The position numbers and the translations under genes are program-made. Shown here in pieces: positions 7,893 to 16,810 of a stretch of DNA of 41,106 nt. The stretch is taken from contig CAMNAO010000012.1 in the NCBI GenBank assembly GCA_946531435.1, positions 1-41,106 of the forward strand, written 5' to 3'. The stretch's first letter is position 1, and every line of letters starts with the position of its first letter. The DNA comes from an uncultured Clostridia bacterium. GTDB taxonomy: Bacteria; Bacillota; Clostridia; Oscillospirales; Oscillospiraceae. The notes beneath the pieces are model-generated. The model was not told where the DNA came from and did no database searches. It saw nothing but the letters and a program-made list of their open reading frames with translations.

Positions 7893-7926
7893 AAAAACCC
7901 GCAGACCGAAAGGCCTGCGGGTTTTT
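7893..7926 (+). terminator. Terminator after rplL
   Basis: AAAAACCCGCAG (7893-7904) pairs with CTGCGGGTTTTT (7915-7926) around ACCGAAAGGC, so the U-tract is part of the stem. It closes the rplJL transcript. Confidence 0.92.
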
Positions 7927-7946
7927 CGTTCTTTGAGAGGCATTGC

Positions 7947-7970
7947 GGGGGAGGGGCTTGCCCCTCCCCC
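7947..7970. repeat. GC-rich palindromic intergenic repeat
   Basis: GGGGGAGGGG and CCCCTCCCCC form a perfect 10-bp stem around CTTG. The same kind of element, GGGGAGGGG-CTTGA-CCCCTCCC, recurs at 40413-40434, so this is a dispersed repeat and not only a local hairpin. It lies between the convergent rplL and antiporter genes. Confidence 0.7.
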
Positions 7971-7983
7971 AAAAAGTCCCCGT

Positions 7984-8949
7984 TTATGATACAAACTGGA
8001 ACACGGTGAAGGCAAAGTAGATTCCCAGAAGCAGGATGCCCTGCCAGCGCTTCAGCGCTCCCTTTTTCAGGGTGGGCAGGCAGAGAATTGCCATAACCAG
8101 GAACATCACGGGAAGGTCTACCAGGAAGGAGGCGTTCATCCCCGCAATGGTTTTTTCTGCGGGAACGGCAAAGGGATTGATGGTAATGGCCATTCCGGAC
8201 ACCAGGACAATGTTGAAAAGGTTGGCGCCGATGATGTTGCCGAGGGACAGAGCGCTGTGCCCCTTGATCAGGGAGGTGATGGCGGTGACCAGCTCCGGCA
8301 GGGAGGTACCCAGAGCAACCATGGTCAGGCCGATGACGGAATCGGGCACCCCCAGCCACTGGGCGATCTTGGTGCCGTTTTCCACCAGAAGATTGGCGCC
8401 CACGGCAATGGCCGCCGCGCCCACCACCAGGAGCAGAAGCTCCTTCCAGAGACTTGTCTCCTTGACGCTTTCCTCCTCTTCCGATGCGGCGTCGGGATTC
8501 TTCTTCATCTGAAGGACAGTTACGATCATATAGACGACAAATAAGCAGAGGAACAGGATGCCGTTCCAACGGGTAAAGCGCCCGGTCGTATAGGCGAAGC
8601 CGGCGTAAATGGCCGCTGCCAAAAAGAAGGCAGCCACCGGGAAGCGCAGGGTTTTGGGGTCGGCCTTGCCGGGGCGTATGGCCACGGTGAGGGCCGCGAT
8701 GAGGCTGGTGTTGCAGATCACGGAGCCGATGGCGTTTCCGTAGCTGATGCCGCTGTTGCCGAGAAGGGCCGCCTGGCTGGAGACCATGACCTCGGGCAGA
8801 GTGGTGCCGATGGAGACCACGGTGGCGCCGATGAGAAGCTCCGGCAGGTGGAAGCGGTGGGCAAGGCCGGTGGCTCCGTCCACAAACCAGTCGCCGCCCT
8901 TGATGAGCAACGCAAGACCTACAACGAAAAGAAGAATCGGAACAAGCAT
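7984..8949 (-). CDS. Calcium/sodium antiporter (CaCA family, YrbG-like)
   Basis: The 321-residue membrane protein has the two inverted alpha-repeats of K+-independent Na+/Ca2+ exchangers. Repeat 1 holds GATVVSIGTTLPEVMVS followed by GNAIGSVICN. Repeat 2 holds GLTMVALGTSLPELVTA followed by GNIIGANLFN. The acidic residues in the two LPE motifs coordinate the ion. About ten membrane segments are visible, with a charged loop (KKNPDAASEEEESVKE) in the middle. The start MLVPILLFVV at 8949 is chosen because GGAGG lies 8 bases upstream on the minus strand; the frame extends further but without a comparable site. It probably exports Ca2+ using the sodium or proton gradient. Confidence 0.93.
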   Translation of the reverse strand: MLVPILLFVVGLALLIKGGDWFVDGATGLAHRFHLPELLIGATVVSIGTTLPEVMVSSQAALLGNSGISYGNAIGSVICNTSLIAALTVAIRPGKADPKTLRFPVAAFFLAAAIYAGFAYTTGRFTRWNGILFLCLFVVYMIVTVLQMKKNPDAASEEEESVKETSLWKELLLLVVGAAAIAVGANLLVENGTKIAQWLGVPDSVIGLTMVALGTSLPELVTAITSLIKGHSALSLGNIIGANLFNIVLVSGMAITINPFAVPAEKTIAGMNASFLVDLPVMFLVMAILCLPTLKKGALKRWQGILLLGIYFAFTVFQFVS

Positions 8950-9059
8950 GAAAAGTACCTCCGATGGGTCAATGAAAATGTCGGAAAACCCACATTTCGT
9001 ATGATACGCCTTCCTTGCCCGGAAGGTCAAGCAAAATCCATGTAAAACTGAAAAAGGAT

Positions 9060-9087
9060 ACACCGGAGGACTTCAGTCCTCCGGTGT
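9060..9087 (-). terminator. Terminator after the zinc-ribbon gene
   Basis: ACACCGGAGGACT and AGTCCTCCGGTGT form a 13-bp perfect stem with a tiny loop. Read on the minus strand it is followed by ATCCTTTTTCAGTTTTA, so it terminates the gene at 9096-9494 and separates it from the antiporter. Confidence 0.85.
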
Positions 9088-9095
9088 GAATCGAC

Positions 9096-9494
9096 TTATG
9101 TCTTTCGCTGGAAGCGTTCTCCGCACTTGGGACAGGTGATGTTAACCTTGCCCTTGCCCCGGGGAACCCGCAGCGTATTGCGGCAGCTGGGGCATTTAAA
9201 GAATTTATGGGTCCGCCGCTCCTTCAGCTTGCGAAGGGAGAGCTCCAGCTTTCTGCGAATGGGCCACCAGTAGGTGAGAAAACGGTCGTTCTCCGCACGG
9301 CGCTTTTCGATCCGGCGGGAAAACATGCGGAAGAAGGCCAGACCCAACAGAACAAAATACAGGACATTCCACAGCCATCCGCGAAACAGAATACTCAACA
9401 GCCAGGAGACGACCGCGCCCACACAGAGCGCTACGTTCAGGTGGTCTTGTCCGTATCTGCCCACCATAAAATTCCGAAACCAGTTTCTCAGCAT
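9096..9494 (-). CDS. Small membrane protein with C-terminal zinc ribbon
   Basis: The 132-residue product has two membrane-spanning stretches at about residues 20-60 (VALCVGAVVSWLLSILF and LWNVLYFVLLGLAFF), a basic linker, and a zinc ribbon with CPSC and CPKC knuckles in the last 35 residues. The ribbon resembles the MJ0042/zinc-ribbon type, expected to face the cytoplasm. The start at 9494 is preceded on the minus strand by GGAGGAAAGGATT. Function is unknown. Similar small proteins are widespread in Clostridia, usually alone, as here. Confidence 0.8.
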   Translation of the reverse strand: MLRNWFRNFMVGRYGQDHLNVALCVGAVVSWLLSILFRGWLWNVLYFVLLGLAFFRMFSRRIEKRRAENDRFLTYWWPIRRKLELSLRKLKERRTHKFFKCPSCRNTLRVPRGKGKVNITCPKCGERFQRKT

Positions 9495-9718
9495 AATCCT
9501 TTCCTCCACTGAGGTATCGTCAAACATATGATAGCACAAAAGGCGGCCCCTGGGAAAAATGACATACTTAATTTACAAATCAGAAGGAATCGACGCAAAA
9601 CCACAGAATAGTCAGATGATCCGCAGGGGAGAATCCCCGCTTTCTCCACCCGGGGACTGCATGGCGCAATTGATATGGACCGTAGCTGCATCTGCGGAGA
9701 TCGGGCTGCGCGGTATGC

Positions 9719-9747
9719 TTGCAAAGCGCGGCGATCCGGGGTAAGAT
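9719..9747 (+). promoter_or_regulatory. Promoter of the WYL regulator gene
   Basis: TTGCAA (9719-9724) and TAAGAT (9742-9747) have a 17-base spacer and lie 31 bases before the start codon. Within the preceding gap (9495-9718) I see only G/C-rich partly self-complementary sequence near 9622-9660. Confidence 0.6.
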
Positions 9748-9777
9748 AGAGGAAGCAAAGAAAGGGAGGGGAGCGCA

Positions 9778-10764
9778 ATGCCCAAGACCTCGCGCCAGAA
9801 GGCGAGAATCCTGTACCTCATGCGTTTTTTTATGGAGAAGACGGATGAGAACCACCCTGCGGGGGTCCCCGCGATTCTGGAGTATCTGGATGGCTGCGGC
9901 ATGACGGCAGAGCGGAAGAGCGTCTATGACGATATTGAGGCTTTGCGACAGTTTGGCTTTGATCTGGAGCTGAAGCGGGGGAGAAAGGGCGGATACTATA
10001 TGGCTTCCCGTGAGTTTCAGCTGCCGGAGCTGAAGCTTCTGGTGGATTCGGTCCAGGCCTCCCGCTTCATTACCCATAAAAAGAGCCTGGAGCTTATCTC
10101 CAAGCTGGAGAAGCTGGCCAGCGATTATGACGCCCATGAGCTCCAGCATCAGGTCTATGTCACCGGGCGGATCAAGTCCATGAATGAATCCATCTATTAC
10201 AGCGTTGATGAACTGCACCGCGCCATTGCGCTGGACCGGGAGCTGAGCTTCCGCTACAGTGAATACGCCGTCAATAAGGAGAGGGTCTATCGACGGGGCG
10301 GCGCCCGCTATGTGGTCAGCCCCTTTGCCCTTACCATGTCAGACGGGAACTATTACCTCCTGGCCTATGAGGAGGGGAAGGGGATGCGCCATTTCCGTGT
10401 GGACCGGATGACGGATCTCCGCCTCTCCGATGCGCACCGCCGGGGGAAGGAGTATTTTAAAGATCTGGACATGGGGGAGCAGAGCCAGCGGGTCTTCGGG
10501 ATGTTCTCCGGGGAGGAGATGACGGTGACCATGCGTTTTCGCAACCACCTGGCCGGGGCGGTGATCGACCGATTCGGAAAGGATGTTCCCATGCTGGCCC
10601 TGGAAAAGGAGCGCTTTGAGGTGGTGACGCCCGTGGTAGTGAGCCCCCAGTTTTTCGGCTGGCTCTGCGGCTTCGGCAGCGAGGTGGAGCTGATGGGCCC
10701 ACATTCCGCGAGGGAGGCCTTCCGGGAATACCTGGCCGGAATCACTGCCCAGTACGGCGAATGA
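9778..10764 (+). CDS. WYL-domain transcriptional regulator
   Basis: The 328-residue protein has an N-terminal winged helix (about residues 5-75, with KSVYDDIEALRQFGFDL) and a middle WYL domain (about 135-215; RELSFRYSEY, then YYLLAYEEGKGMRHFRVDRM). A WCX C-terminal extension (about 235-325) carries VTMRFRNHLAGAVIDRFG. This three-part order is typical of WYL regulators, which bind nucleic acid or other ligands through the WYL fold and control nearby or stress genes. The start follows AAAGGGAGGGGAGCGCA. It forms a single-gene unit between its own promoter and terminator, so its target is not evident. Confidence 0.9.
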   Translation: MPKTSRQKARILYLMRFFMEKTDENHPAGVPAILEYLDGCGMTAERKSVYDDIEALRQFGFDLELKRGRKGGYYMASREFQLPELKLLVDSVQASRFITHKKSLELISKLEKLASDYDAHELQHQVYVTGRIKSMNESIYYSVDELHRAIALDRELSFRYSEYAVNKERVYRRGGARYVVSPFALTMSDGNYYLLAYEEGKGMRHFRVDRMTDLRLSDAHRRGKEYFKDLDMGEQSQRVFGMFSGEEMTVTMRFRNHLAGAVIDRFGKDVPMLALEKERFEVVTPVVVSPQFFGWLCGFGSEVELMGPHSAREAFREYLAGITAQYGE

Positions 10765-10793
10765 CAGGAGGAAACCATCAAAAAGCGGCAACT

Positions 10794-10831
10794 CCGCACC
10801 CTTCACATTCTGTACATTGTGAGGGGTGCGG
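10794..10831 (+). terminator. Terminator after the WYL regulator
   Basis: CCGCACCCTTCACA (10794-10807) pairs along 14 positions, one of them G-U, with TGTGAGGGGTGCGG (10818-10831). The tail CGTTTGATTGTTT is only moderately T-rich. Confidence 0.75.
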
Positions 10832-10859
10832 CGTTTGATTGTTTATGCAATTTGCGCCC

Positions 10860-10888
10860 TTGACAAAGAGGAACAATACGGTTAAAAT
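10860..10888 (+). promoter_or_regulatory. Promoter of the marR-ABC exporter operon
   Basis: TTGACA (10860-10865) and TAAAAT (10883-10888) are 17 bases apart, 85 bases before the regulator start. Likely repressor sites follow immediately. Confidence 0.8.
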
Positions 10889-10889
10889 T

Positions 10890-10926
10890 AATAAGGTATC
10901 TTAAATTAATAGCCTTGATTATCAAG
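10890..10926 (+). promoter_or_regulatory. Candidate MarR operator sites
   Basis: Just downstream of the -10 box, ATAAGGTATCTTAA is a near-palindrome with AAG-GTAT-CTT at its core. CTTGAT-T-ATCAAG (10914-10926) is a perfect 13-base palindrome. Both overlap the expected transcription start and early leader, where a MarR repressor would block its own operon. Binding is inferred from position and symmetry. Confidence 0.6.
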
Positions 10927-10972
10927 TGCCTTAATTTTGTTTCCCCCTTTCGGGGTGGGGAAAGGAGTCAAC

Positions 10973-11410
10973 ATGTCGGATTTGGACCTATTGCATGCCA
11001 TCGGCCGGATCGGCGGGGAGTTCCGCCGGCGCTATCATGCGGAGATTGAGAAGAGCGGGTATGAGGGACTCAAGGGCAATGGAAGAATCCTGTATATCCT
11101 GGATATGAACGGAGAGATGTCCCAGAAGGATCTTGCCCTCAGAATGCATATCCGTCCACAGTCCCTGACGGGCGCGCTCTTAAAGCTGGAGGAGGCGGGC
11201 TACATTACCCGCCGCCGCAGTGAAAAGGATAAGCGGGAGCAGTTCGTATCCGTCACCCAGCTGGGTAAAGAGCGGGGCAGGGAGATGCGCCTCGTCCGTG
11301 AGCAGGTGGCGACGGACCTTTTTGAATGTCTGGATATGGAGGAGAAGGAAAACTTCTCCGGACTGGTAAACAAAGTCATTTCGTGCTTCGATGTAGCCGT
11401 GGAGGAGTGA
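10973..11410 (+). CDS. MarR-family transcriptional regulator
   Basis: The 145-residue winged-helix protein contains a recognition region MSQKDLALRMHIRPQSLTGALLKLEEAGYITRRRSEKDKREQFVSVT split over about residues 45-91, the usual MarR helix-turn-helix plus wing. The start at 10973 (MSDLDLLHAI) is set by AAAGGAG 6 bases upstream; an in-frame upstream ATG lacks such a site. It ends 4 bases before the first ABC gene. MarR repressors of this arrangement usually repress their own operon and release DNA on binding a small molecule, so an inducer exported by the ABC pair is likely. Confidence 0.9.
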   Translation: MSDLDLLHAIGRIGGEFRRRYHAEIEKSGYEGLKGNGRILYILDMNGEMSQKDLALRMHIRPQSLTGALLKLEEAGYITRRRSEKDKREQFVSVTQLGKERGREMRLVREQVATDLFECLDMEEKENFSGLVNKVISCFDVAVEE

Positions 11411-11414
11411 GTAC

Positions 11415-13181
11415 ATGATCAAGATTTTAAAACGCATGGGCAGGCTGGAGTGGCTGCTGATGCTCTGCAGTATCCTCCTGGTATTTGGCCAGGTCTATAT
11501 GGATATGCGGATCCCGGACTATATGTCGCGGATCACCAAGCTCGTGAATACTGAGGGGAGCCTGGTGTCGGATATCTGGGATGCCGGCCTTCGGATGCTG
11601 CTCTGCGCCGTGATCAGCATGTGCATCAGCTTCTGTTCCGGCTATGTCAGCTCCATGCTGGCCGCCACCTTCTCCCGCAATCTGAGGAGCAAGGTCTTCT
11701 CCGCGGTGGAGGGCTTCTCTCTGGAGGAGATCGACCGCTTCTCCACCGCCTCCCTCATCACCCGCTCCACCAACGACGTGACCCAGCTCCAGAACTTCAT
11801 TTCCCGGGGCTTCACCATGATCGTCCGCGCCCCCATCAGCATCACGGTGGCCCTCAGCAAGATCCATGGCAAGCACTGGCAGTGGAGCACGCTGACCTGC
11901 GGCGCGGTGGTGCTGGTGCTCTGTGCCGTTGTCTTTGTCATGAAGTACGCCCACCCCAGATTCCGCAGGATGCAGTTTCTGACGGATGACCTGAACCGGG
12001 CCATGCGGGAGAATCTGACCGGTATCCGGGTGGTGCGGGCCTACAATGCCGAGGAATATCAGGAGAAGAAGTTCTCCAACGCCAATGACATTCTCACCGA
12101 CAACCACATGAAGGCCCAGCGGGCCATGAGCGTCATGCATCCTACCATGCGCTTTGCCAACAACGGGCTGACCATCGGCATCTATCTCATCGGCGCCTTT
12201 ATCATCGCCCAGACGCCCAACTATTCCGACGCACTGGACACCTTCTCCGAGATGGTGGTTTTCTCCAACTATGCCAGCCGGATCCTGTTTGCCTTTATGA
12301 GCCTCAACATGATCTTCAATATGCTGCCCCGTGCCCAGGTCTCCGCCGAGCGTATCAACGCCGTGCTGGATACCAAAGCCAGCATCGTGGACGGACCGCA
12401 GGAGAAGGGCCTGGAGGGACAGGAGGGTACCATTGAGTTCAAGAACGTCTCCTTCCGCTACCCCGGCGCCGAGGGAATGATCCTGCAGGATATCTCCTTT
12501 ACCGCCAAAAAGGGTGAGACCGTGGCCTTCATCGGCGCCACGGGCAGCGGCAAGAGCACCCTGGTGAATCTGGTGCCCCGGTTCTACGACGCCACGGAGG
12601 GCCAGATCCTCGTGGATGGCAGAGACGTTAAGGAATATACCCAGACAGCCCTTCGCGGTCTCATCGGCTATGCTCCCCAGCGGGCGGTGCTCTTTACCGG
12701 TACCGTTACCAGCAACGTCACTTACGGCGCCGGCGGCGGAGCGAACCCCGAAAACACGGAGGAGGAGATCCGCAAGGCGGTGGAGATTGCCCAGGCCAGG
12801 GAATTCGTGGAGAAGATGCCCGGCGGCTACGACGCGGATATCTCCCGGGGCGGCACCAACGTCTCCGGCGGACAGAAGCAGCGTCTCTCCATTGCCCGCG
12901 CAGTCTACCGCAGGCCTGAGATCTACATCTTTGACGATACCTTCTCTGCGTTGGATTACAAGACCGACCGGGTGCTGCGCGCCCGCCTGAAGGCAGAGAC
13001 CGCCGGCGTGACCACCCTGCTGGTGGCCCAGCGCATCGGCACCATCCGGGACGCGGATAAGATCATCGTTCTGGATGAGGGCAAGATCGTGGGCATGGGA
13101 CGGCATGAGGAACTCATGAAGACCTGTGAGGTCTATCAGGAGATCGCCTATACTCAGCTGAGTGAGGAGGAACTTGCGTAA
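11415..13181 (+). CDS. ABC exporter subunit, degenerate-site half (heterodimer partner 1)
   Basis: The 588-residue protein has six transmembrane helices (about 1-310) and a nucleotide-binding domain. Walker A GATGSGKST is at about 374-382, the Q-loop is YAPQRAV, the signature is NVSGGQKQR and Walker B is IYIFDDTFSALD. The residue after the Walker B aspartate is Asp where a catalytic Glu is normal, so this subunit's own ATP site is degenerate. The switch position QR-I in LLVAQRIGTI also replaces the usual His. Such asymmetry defines heterodimeric type IV exporters like BmrCD, EfrAB and TM287/288, which expel drugs or peptides. It is followed with a 1-base overlap by its partner. Confidence 0.93.
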   Translation: MIKILKRMGRLEWLLMLCSILLVFGQVYMDMRIPDYMSRITKLVNTEGSLVSDIWDAGLRMLLCAVISMCISFCSGYVSSMLAATFSRNLRSKVFSAVEGFSLEEIDRFSTASLITRSTNDVTQLQNFISRGFTMIVRAPISITVALSKIHGKHWQWSTLTCGAVVLVLCAVVFVMKYAHPRFRRMQFLTDDLNRAMRENLTGIRVVRAYNAEEYQEKKFSNANDILTDNHMKAQRAMSVMHPTMRFANNGLTIGIYLIGAFIIAQTPNYSDALDTFSEMVVFSNYASRILFAFMSLNMIFNMLPRAQVSAERINAVLDTKASIVDGPQEKGLEGQEGTIEFKNVSFRYPGAEGMILQDISFTAKKGETVAFIGATGSGKSTLVNLVPRFYDATEGQILVDGRDVKEYTQTALRGLIGYAPQRAVLFTGTVTSNVTYGAGGGANPENTEEEIRKAVEIAQAREFVEKMPGGYDADISRGGTNVSGGQKQRLSIARAVYRRPEIYIFDDTFSALDYKTDRVLRARLKAETAGVTTLLVAQRIGTIRDADKIIVLDEGKIVGMGRHEELMKTCEVYQEIAYTQLSEEELA

Positions 13182-15028
13182 TGGCTAAGAACGATTATCA
13201 GCTTGGTCAGGCCAAAATGACAAATAACCGCGGGGGTGGCGGCCGGGGCATGGGCAGAATCATTGAAAAGCCCAAGGATATGAAGGGGACCATTAAGATC
13301 CTGCTGCAGTATCTGCGCCATTTCCTGCCCCTTTTTATCATCGCTTTTTCCTGCGCGATCATCAGCGTCCTGTTCCAGCTCTTCGGACCGGATAATCTGA
13401 GCAAGATCACGAACCTGATCAATGACGGCATGAAGGCCGGCTCCGTGGATACAGCCGCGGTGGTCCGCCTCTCCGTCCTGGTTCTGGGCTTCTATCTCTT
13501 CTCCTCGCTTCTTACTTACGCCCAGAGCTTTACCCTGGTTACGGCAACCCAGAACATCATGCGGAAGATGCGGAACGATATCTCTCACAAGCTGAACCGC
13601 ATTCCCTTGGGCCGGTTTGACTCCGCCTCCTTCGGCGACCTTCTCAGCCGCGTCACCAACGACGTGGATACCATCGGCATGAGCCTCAACGGCGCCACCA
13701 GTGAGGTGGTCACCGCGTTTACCACCTTTATCGGCTGCACCGTCATGATGCTGCTGAGCAGCGTATGGCTGACTCTGATTGCCGTCCTCTGCGCCTCCAT
13801 CGGCTTCTTTATGATGAACCTCATCATTCACCGCAGCCAGAAGTTCTTCTCCCGCCGCCAGCGCTATTTGGGCGAGCTCAACGGTCATGTGGAGGAGATG
13901 TACGCGGGTCACATCATCGTCAAGGCCTTCAACGGAGAGGAGGAGAGCACCCGGGAGTTTGAACGCCTCAACGCCCTCCTCTATGAGAACAACTGGAAAA
14001 GCCAGTTTATCAGCGGCATCATGAATCCTATCATGGAGTTTCTGGGCAACTTCGGCTATGTGGCCGTCTGCGTCATGGGCGCCCTGATGGTCCAGCACGG
14101 AATGATCCGCTTCGGCACCGTCATTGCCTTCATCCTTTACGTCCGTATGTTCACCATGCCCCTCACCCAGGTGGCCCAGGCTGCCACGACGCTGCAGTCC
14201 GCCATTGCCGCCGCTGAACGCGTTTTCGCCTTCCTGGCGGAGGAGGAGATGGAGGATGAGAGCGGGAAGACCGAAAAGATCGAGAATACCAACGGCCTTG
14301 TGGAGTTTGATCACGTAAAGTTCGGCTATGTGCCGGAACGCACCATCATTCATGATTTCTCCACGGTGGTTCAGCCCGGCCAGAAGGTGGCCATCGTCGG
14401 CCCCACCGGCGCCGGTAAGACCACACTGGTGAACCTTCTCATGCGCTTCTATGAGATCGACGGCGGCCAGATTCGTATCGACGGCATCAACACCCGCGAC
14501 GTCACCCGGGAGGAGGTACACAGGCAGTTCTGCATGGTGCTCCAGGATACCTGGCTCTTTGAGGGAACCATTCGGGAGAACATCGTCTACAGCATGCCCG
14601 ACGTCCCCGATGAGAAGGTGGTGGAGGCGTGCAAGGCCGTGGGCCTGCATCACTTCATCAGTTCCCTGCCGGATGGCTATGATACCAAGCTCAACGATGA
14701 TTCCAACCTCTCCGCCGGCCAGCGGCAGCTCATGACCATTGCCCGTGCCATGATCGAGGACGCGCCGCTCCTCATCCTGGATGAGGCGACTTCTTCCGTG
14801 GATACCCGTACGGAGCAGATCGTCCAGAACGCCATGGATCAGCTGACGGAGGGACGCACCTCCTTCACCATCGCCCACCGGCTTTCCACCATCCGCAACG
14901 CCGATGTGATCCTGGTTATGAAGGACGGCGACATTGTGGAGACCGGTACCCATGACGAACTTCTGGAAAAGGGCGGTTTCTATTCCGAACTCTGGACCAG
15001 CCAGTTTGTCAACGCCGAGGCCATCTGA
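13181..15028 (+). CDS. ABC exporter subunit, catalytic half (heterodimer partner 2)
   Basis: The 615-residue partner has a slightly longer N-terminus (about 45 residues, glycine- and arginine-rich) before its six membrane helices. The nucleotide-binding domain holds Walker [10 protein letters not shown], signature NLSAGQRQL, Walker [13 protein letters not shown] and the switch histidine in TIAHRLSTI. The Walker B glutamate is intact. The signature has Ala in place of the second residue of LSGGQ, as expected for the half that faces the degenerate site of its partner. It starts on the last base of the upstream gene (TAATG), so the two are translationally coupled. The substrate is unknown; MarR control suggests a toxic small molecule. 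Confidence 0.93.
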   Translation: MAKNDYQLGQAKMTNNRGGGGRGMGRIIEKPKDMKGTIKILLQYLRHFLPLFIIAFSCAIISVLFQLFGPDNLSKITNLINDGMKAGSVDTAAVVRLSVLVLGFYLFSSLLTYAQSFTLVTATQNIMRKMRNDISHKLNRIPLGRFDSASFGDLLSRVTNDVDTIGMSLNGATSEVVTAFTTFIGCTVMMLLSSVWLTLIAVLCASIGFFMMNLIIHRSQKFFSRRQRYLGELNGHVEEMYAGHIIVKAFNGEEESTREFERLNALLYENNWKSQFISGIMNPIMEFLGNFGYVAVCVMGALMVQHGMIRFGTVIAFILYVRMFTMPLTQVAQAATTLQSAIAAAERVFAFLAEEEMEDESGKTEKIENTNGLVEFDHVKFGYVPERTIIHDFSTVVQPGQKVAIVGPTGAGKTTLVNLLMRFYEIDGGQIRIDGINTRDVTREEVHRQFCMVLQDTWLFEGTIRENIVYSMPDVPDEKVVEACKAVGLHHFISSLPDGYDTKLNDDSNLSAGQRQLMTIARAMIEDAPLLILDEATSSVDTRTEQIVQNAMDQLTEGRTSFTIAHRLSTIRNADVILVMKDGDIVETGTHDELLEKGGFYSELWTSQFVNAEAI

Positions 15029-15052
15029 GGGCCAAATCGACGAGATCCCCGC

Positions 15053-15086
15053 TCCGCCCTGCGGCCAGACCGCAGGGCGGAATTTT
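15053..15086 (+). terminator. Terminator after the ABC exporter operon
   Basis: TCCGCCCTGCGG (15053-15064) pairs perfectly with CCGCAGGGCGGA (15070-15081) around CCAGA, followed by ATTTTG. Confidence 0.88.
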
Positions 15087-15105
15087 GCCGGCGGAAATCT
15101 TTCTC

Positions 15106-15134
15106 TTGACAGTTTCCGCCTGGCAAATTACAAT
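15106..15134 (+). promoter_or_regulatory. Promoter of proS
   Basis: Consensus TTGACA (15106-15111) and TACAAT (15129-15134) have a 17-base spacer. Only about 25 bases separate the predicted transcription start from the ATG, so there is no room for a T-box leader. Confidence 0.88.
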
Positions 15135-15164
15135 GAGCATGATCTTTTTGTAGGAGATAGGAAA

Positions 15165-16601
15165 ATGGCAAAGGATAAAAAAGTTACACAGATCACCGAT
15201 ATGGACGTGGATTTCGCCCAGTGGTTTACCGACGTGGTGGTGAAGGCCGGCCTCATTGATTATTCCAGCATCAAGGGCCTCTTCATTCTTCGTCCCTATG
15301 GCTACGCCATCTGGGAGAACATCCAGGCGGTTCTGGATAAGCGTTTTAAGGAGACGGGACATGAGAACGTATCCATGCCCGTCCTGATCCCGGAGAGCCT
15401 TTTGCAGAAGGAGAAGGACCATGTGGAGGGCTTTGCCCCCGAGGTGGCCTGGGTCACCCACGGCGGCTCTGAGGAGCTGCCGGAGCGGCTCTGTGTCCGC
15501 CCCACCAGCGAGACTCTGTTTTGCGAGCATTGGAGCCATGTTTTGCAGTCCTGGCGGGATCTGCCCATGAAGTACAACCAGTGGTGCTCCGTCCTCCGCT
15601 GGGAGAAGACCACCCGCCCCTTCCTGAGGGGCAGGGAGTTCCTGTGGCAGGAGGGGCACACCATCCACGCCACCGAGGAGGAGGCCAGGGAGGAGACCCT
15701 GACCATGCTGAATATCTACGCCGACTTCTGCGAGAACTGGCTGGCCATGCCCGTCGTTCGCGGTCAGAAGACGGAGAAGGAGCGCTTCGCCGGCGCCGAG
15801 GCCACCTATACCGTGGAGTGCATGATGCATGACGGCAAGGCGCTGCAGAGCGGCACCTCCCACTACTTCGGGGACGGCTTTGCCCGTGCCTTTGATATGA
15901 CCTTTACCGGGAAGGACAACTCCCTTCAGTATCCCTTCCAGACCAGCTGGGGCGTTTCCACCCGGATCATCGGCGGCCTCATCATGACCCATGGCGACAA
16001 CAGCGGCCTGGTGCTGCCGCCCCGCATCGCCCCCACCCAGGTGGTGGTGATCCCCGTGGCCGCCCATAAGCCCGGTGTCACCGAGAAGGCGGAGGAGATC
16101 GTCGACCTGCTGAAGAAGGCGGGGATCCGCGCCAAGGGTGATTTCAGCGACAACGGCACCGGCTGGAAGTTTGCCGAGCATGAGATGCGCGGCATCCCCC
16201 TGCGTATTGAGATCGGCCCCCGGGATCTGGAAAACGGCGTCTGCGTGGCCGCCTGCCGCTATAATGGAGAGAAGCTGACCCTCAATCTGAATGAGCTGGA
16301 GGAGAAGATCCCCGCCCTTCTGGAGGAGATTCAGAACGGCATGTACAGGAAGGCCAAGGCCAACCTGGAAAACAACACCCGTCCCTGCGCCACCCTGGAA
16401 GAGGCCAAGGAGACCATGACCGCCAAGGGCGGATTCATCAAGACCATGTGGTGCGGCGACCGCGCCTGTGAGGACGCCATGAAGGAGCAGGTGGGCGTCA
16501 CCTCCCGCTGCATCCCCTTCGCCCAGGAGCATTTGGGCGATACCTGCCCCGTCTGCGGCAAAAAGGCTGACAAGATGGTGGTCTGGGCCGTAGCCTATTA
16601 A
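15165..16601 (+). CDS. proS: Prolyl-tRNA synthetase (archaeal/eukaryote-like type)
   Basis: The 478-residue class II synthetase charges tRNA-Pro. The length and the start ([16 protein letters not shown], then [16 protein letters not shown]) match the ProS type 3 group, which lacks the editing insertion found in long bacterial ProRS. Motif 2 is visible as [25 protein letters not shown], and [17 protein letters not shown] supplies the motif 3 region. The anticodon-binding domain and a C-terminal zinc-binding-like tail with CPVC follow, ending in the typical ...WAVAY with a terminal tyrosine. The start at 15165 has TAGGAG upstream; a frame extending left to 14934 overlaps the ABC gene and is not used. 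Confidence 0.95.
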   Translation: MAKDKKVTQITDMDVDFAQWFTDVVVKAGLIDYSSIKGLFILRPYGYAIWENIQAVLDKRFKETGHENVSMPVLIPESLLQKEKDHVEGFAPEVAWVTHGGSEELPERLCVRPTSETLFCEHWSHVLQSWRDLPMKYNQWCSVLRWEKTTRPFLRGREFLWQEGHTIHATEEEAREETLTMLNIYADFCENWLAMPVVRGQKTEKERFAGAEATYTVECMMHDGKALQSGTSHYFGDGFARAFDMTFTGKDNSLQYPFQTSWGVSTRIIGGLIMTHGDNSGLVLPPRIAPTQVVVIPVAAHKPGVTEKAEEIVDLLKKAGIRAKGDFSDNGTGWKFAEHEMRGIPLRIEIGPRDLENGVCVAACRYNGEKLTLNLNELEEKIPALLEEIQNGMYRKAKANLENNTRPCATLEEAKETMTAKGGFIKTMWCGDRACEDAMKEQVGVTSRCIPFAQEHLGDTCPVCGKKADKMVVWAVAY

Positions 16602-16631
16602 AGGTTCTCCGACAATACTGAAGAATGAAAC

Positions 16632-16691
16632 GCTCCCTTAATGAAGGACAGTGAAAAACCACTGACCGTCATAAAGGGAGCATTTCTTTTG
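16632..16691 (+). terminator. Terminator after proS
   Basis: A long imperfect hairpin pairs GCTCCCTTAATGAAGGACAGTG (16632-16653) in most positions with the arm at 16660-16681. ATTTCTTTTGGG follows. Confidence 0.8.
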
Positions 16692-16810
16692 GGCTGTTAT
16701 GCTATCCCTACCCCGAAACTCTTTTGCTTGACGGCGCCGATTCCGGGGAGTATGATGATGCCATCTGATCCTATCGGAAAGAAATATTATGGGAATCCGG
16801 TGAGTTCAAA

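Noticed and set aside
11427..15028. Long open frames antisense to the ABC genes (for example about 559 and 599 codons on the minus strand)
   Set aside because: They mirror the codon bias of GC-rich ABC genes, have low-complexity His/Gly/Asp-rich translations, no ribosome binding site and no recognisable domain.
15106..15165. T-box leader before proS
   Set aside because: Only about 25 bases lie between the predicted transcription start and ATG, too short for a T-box.
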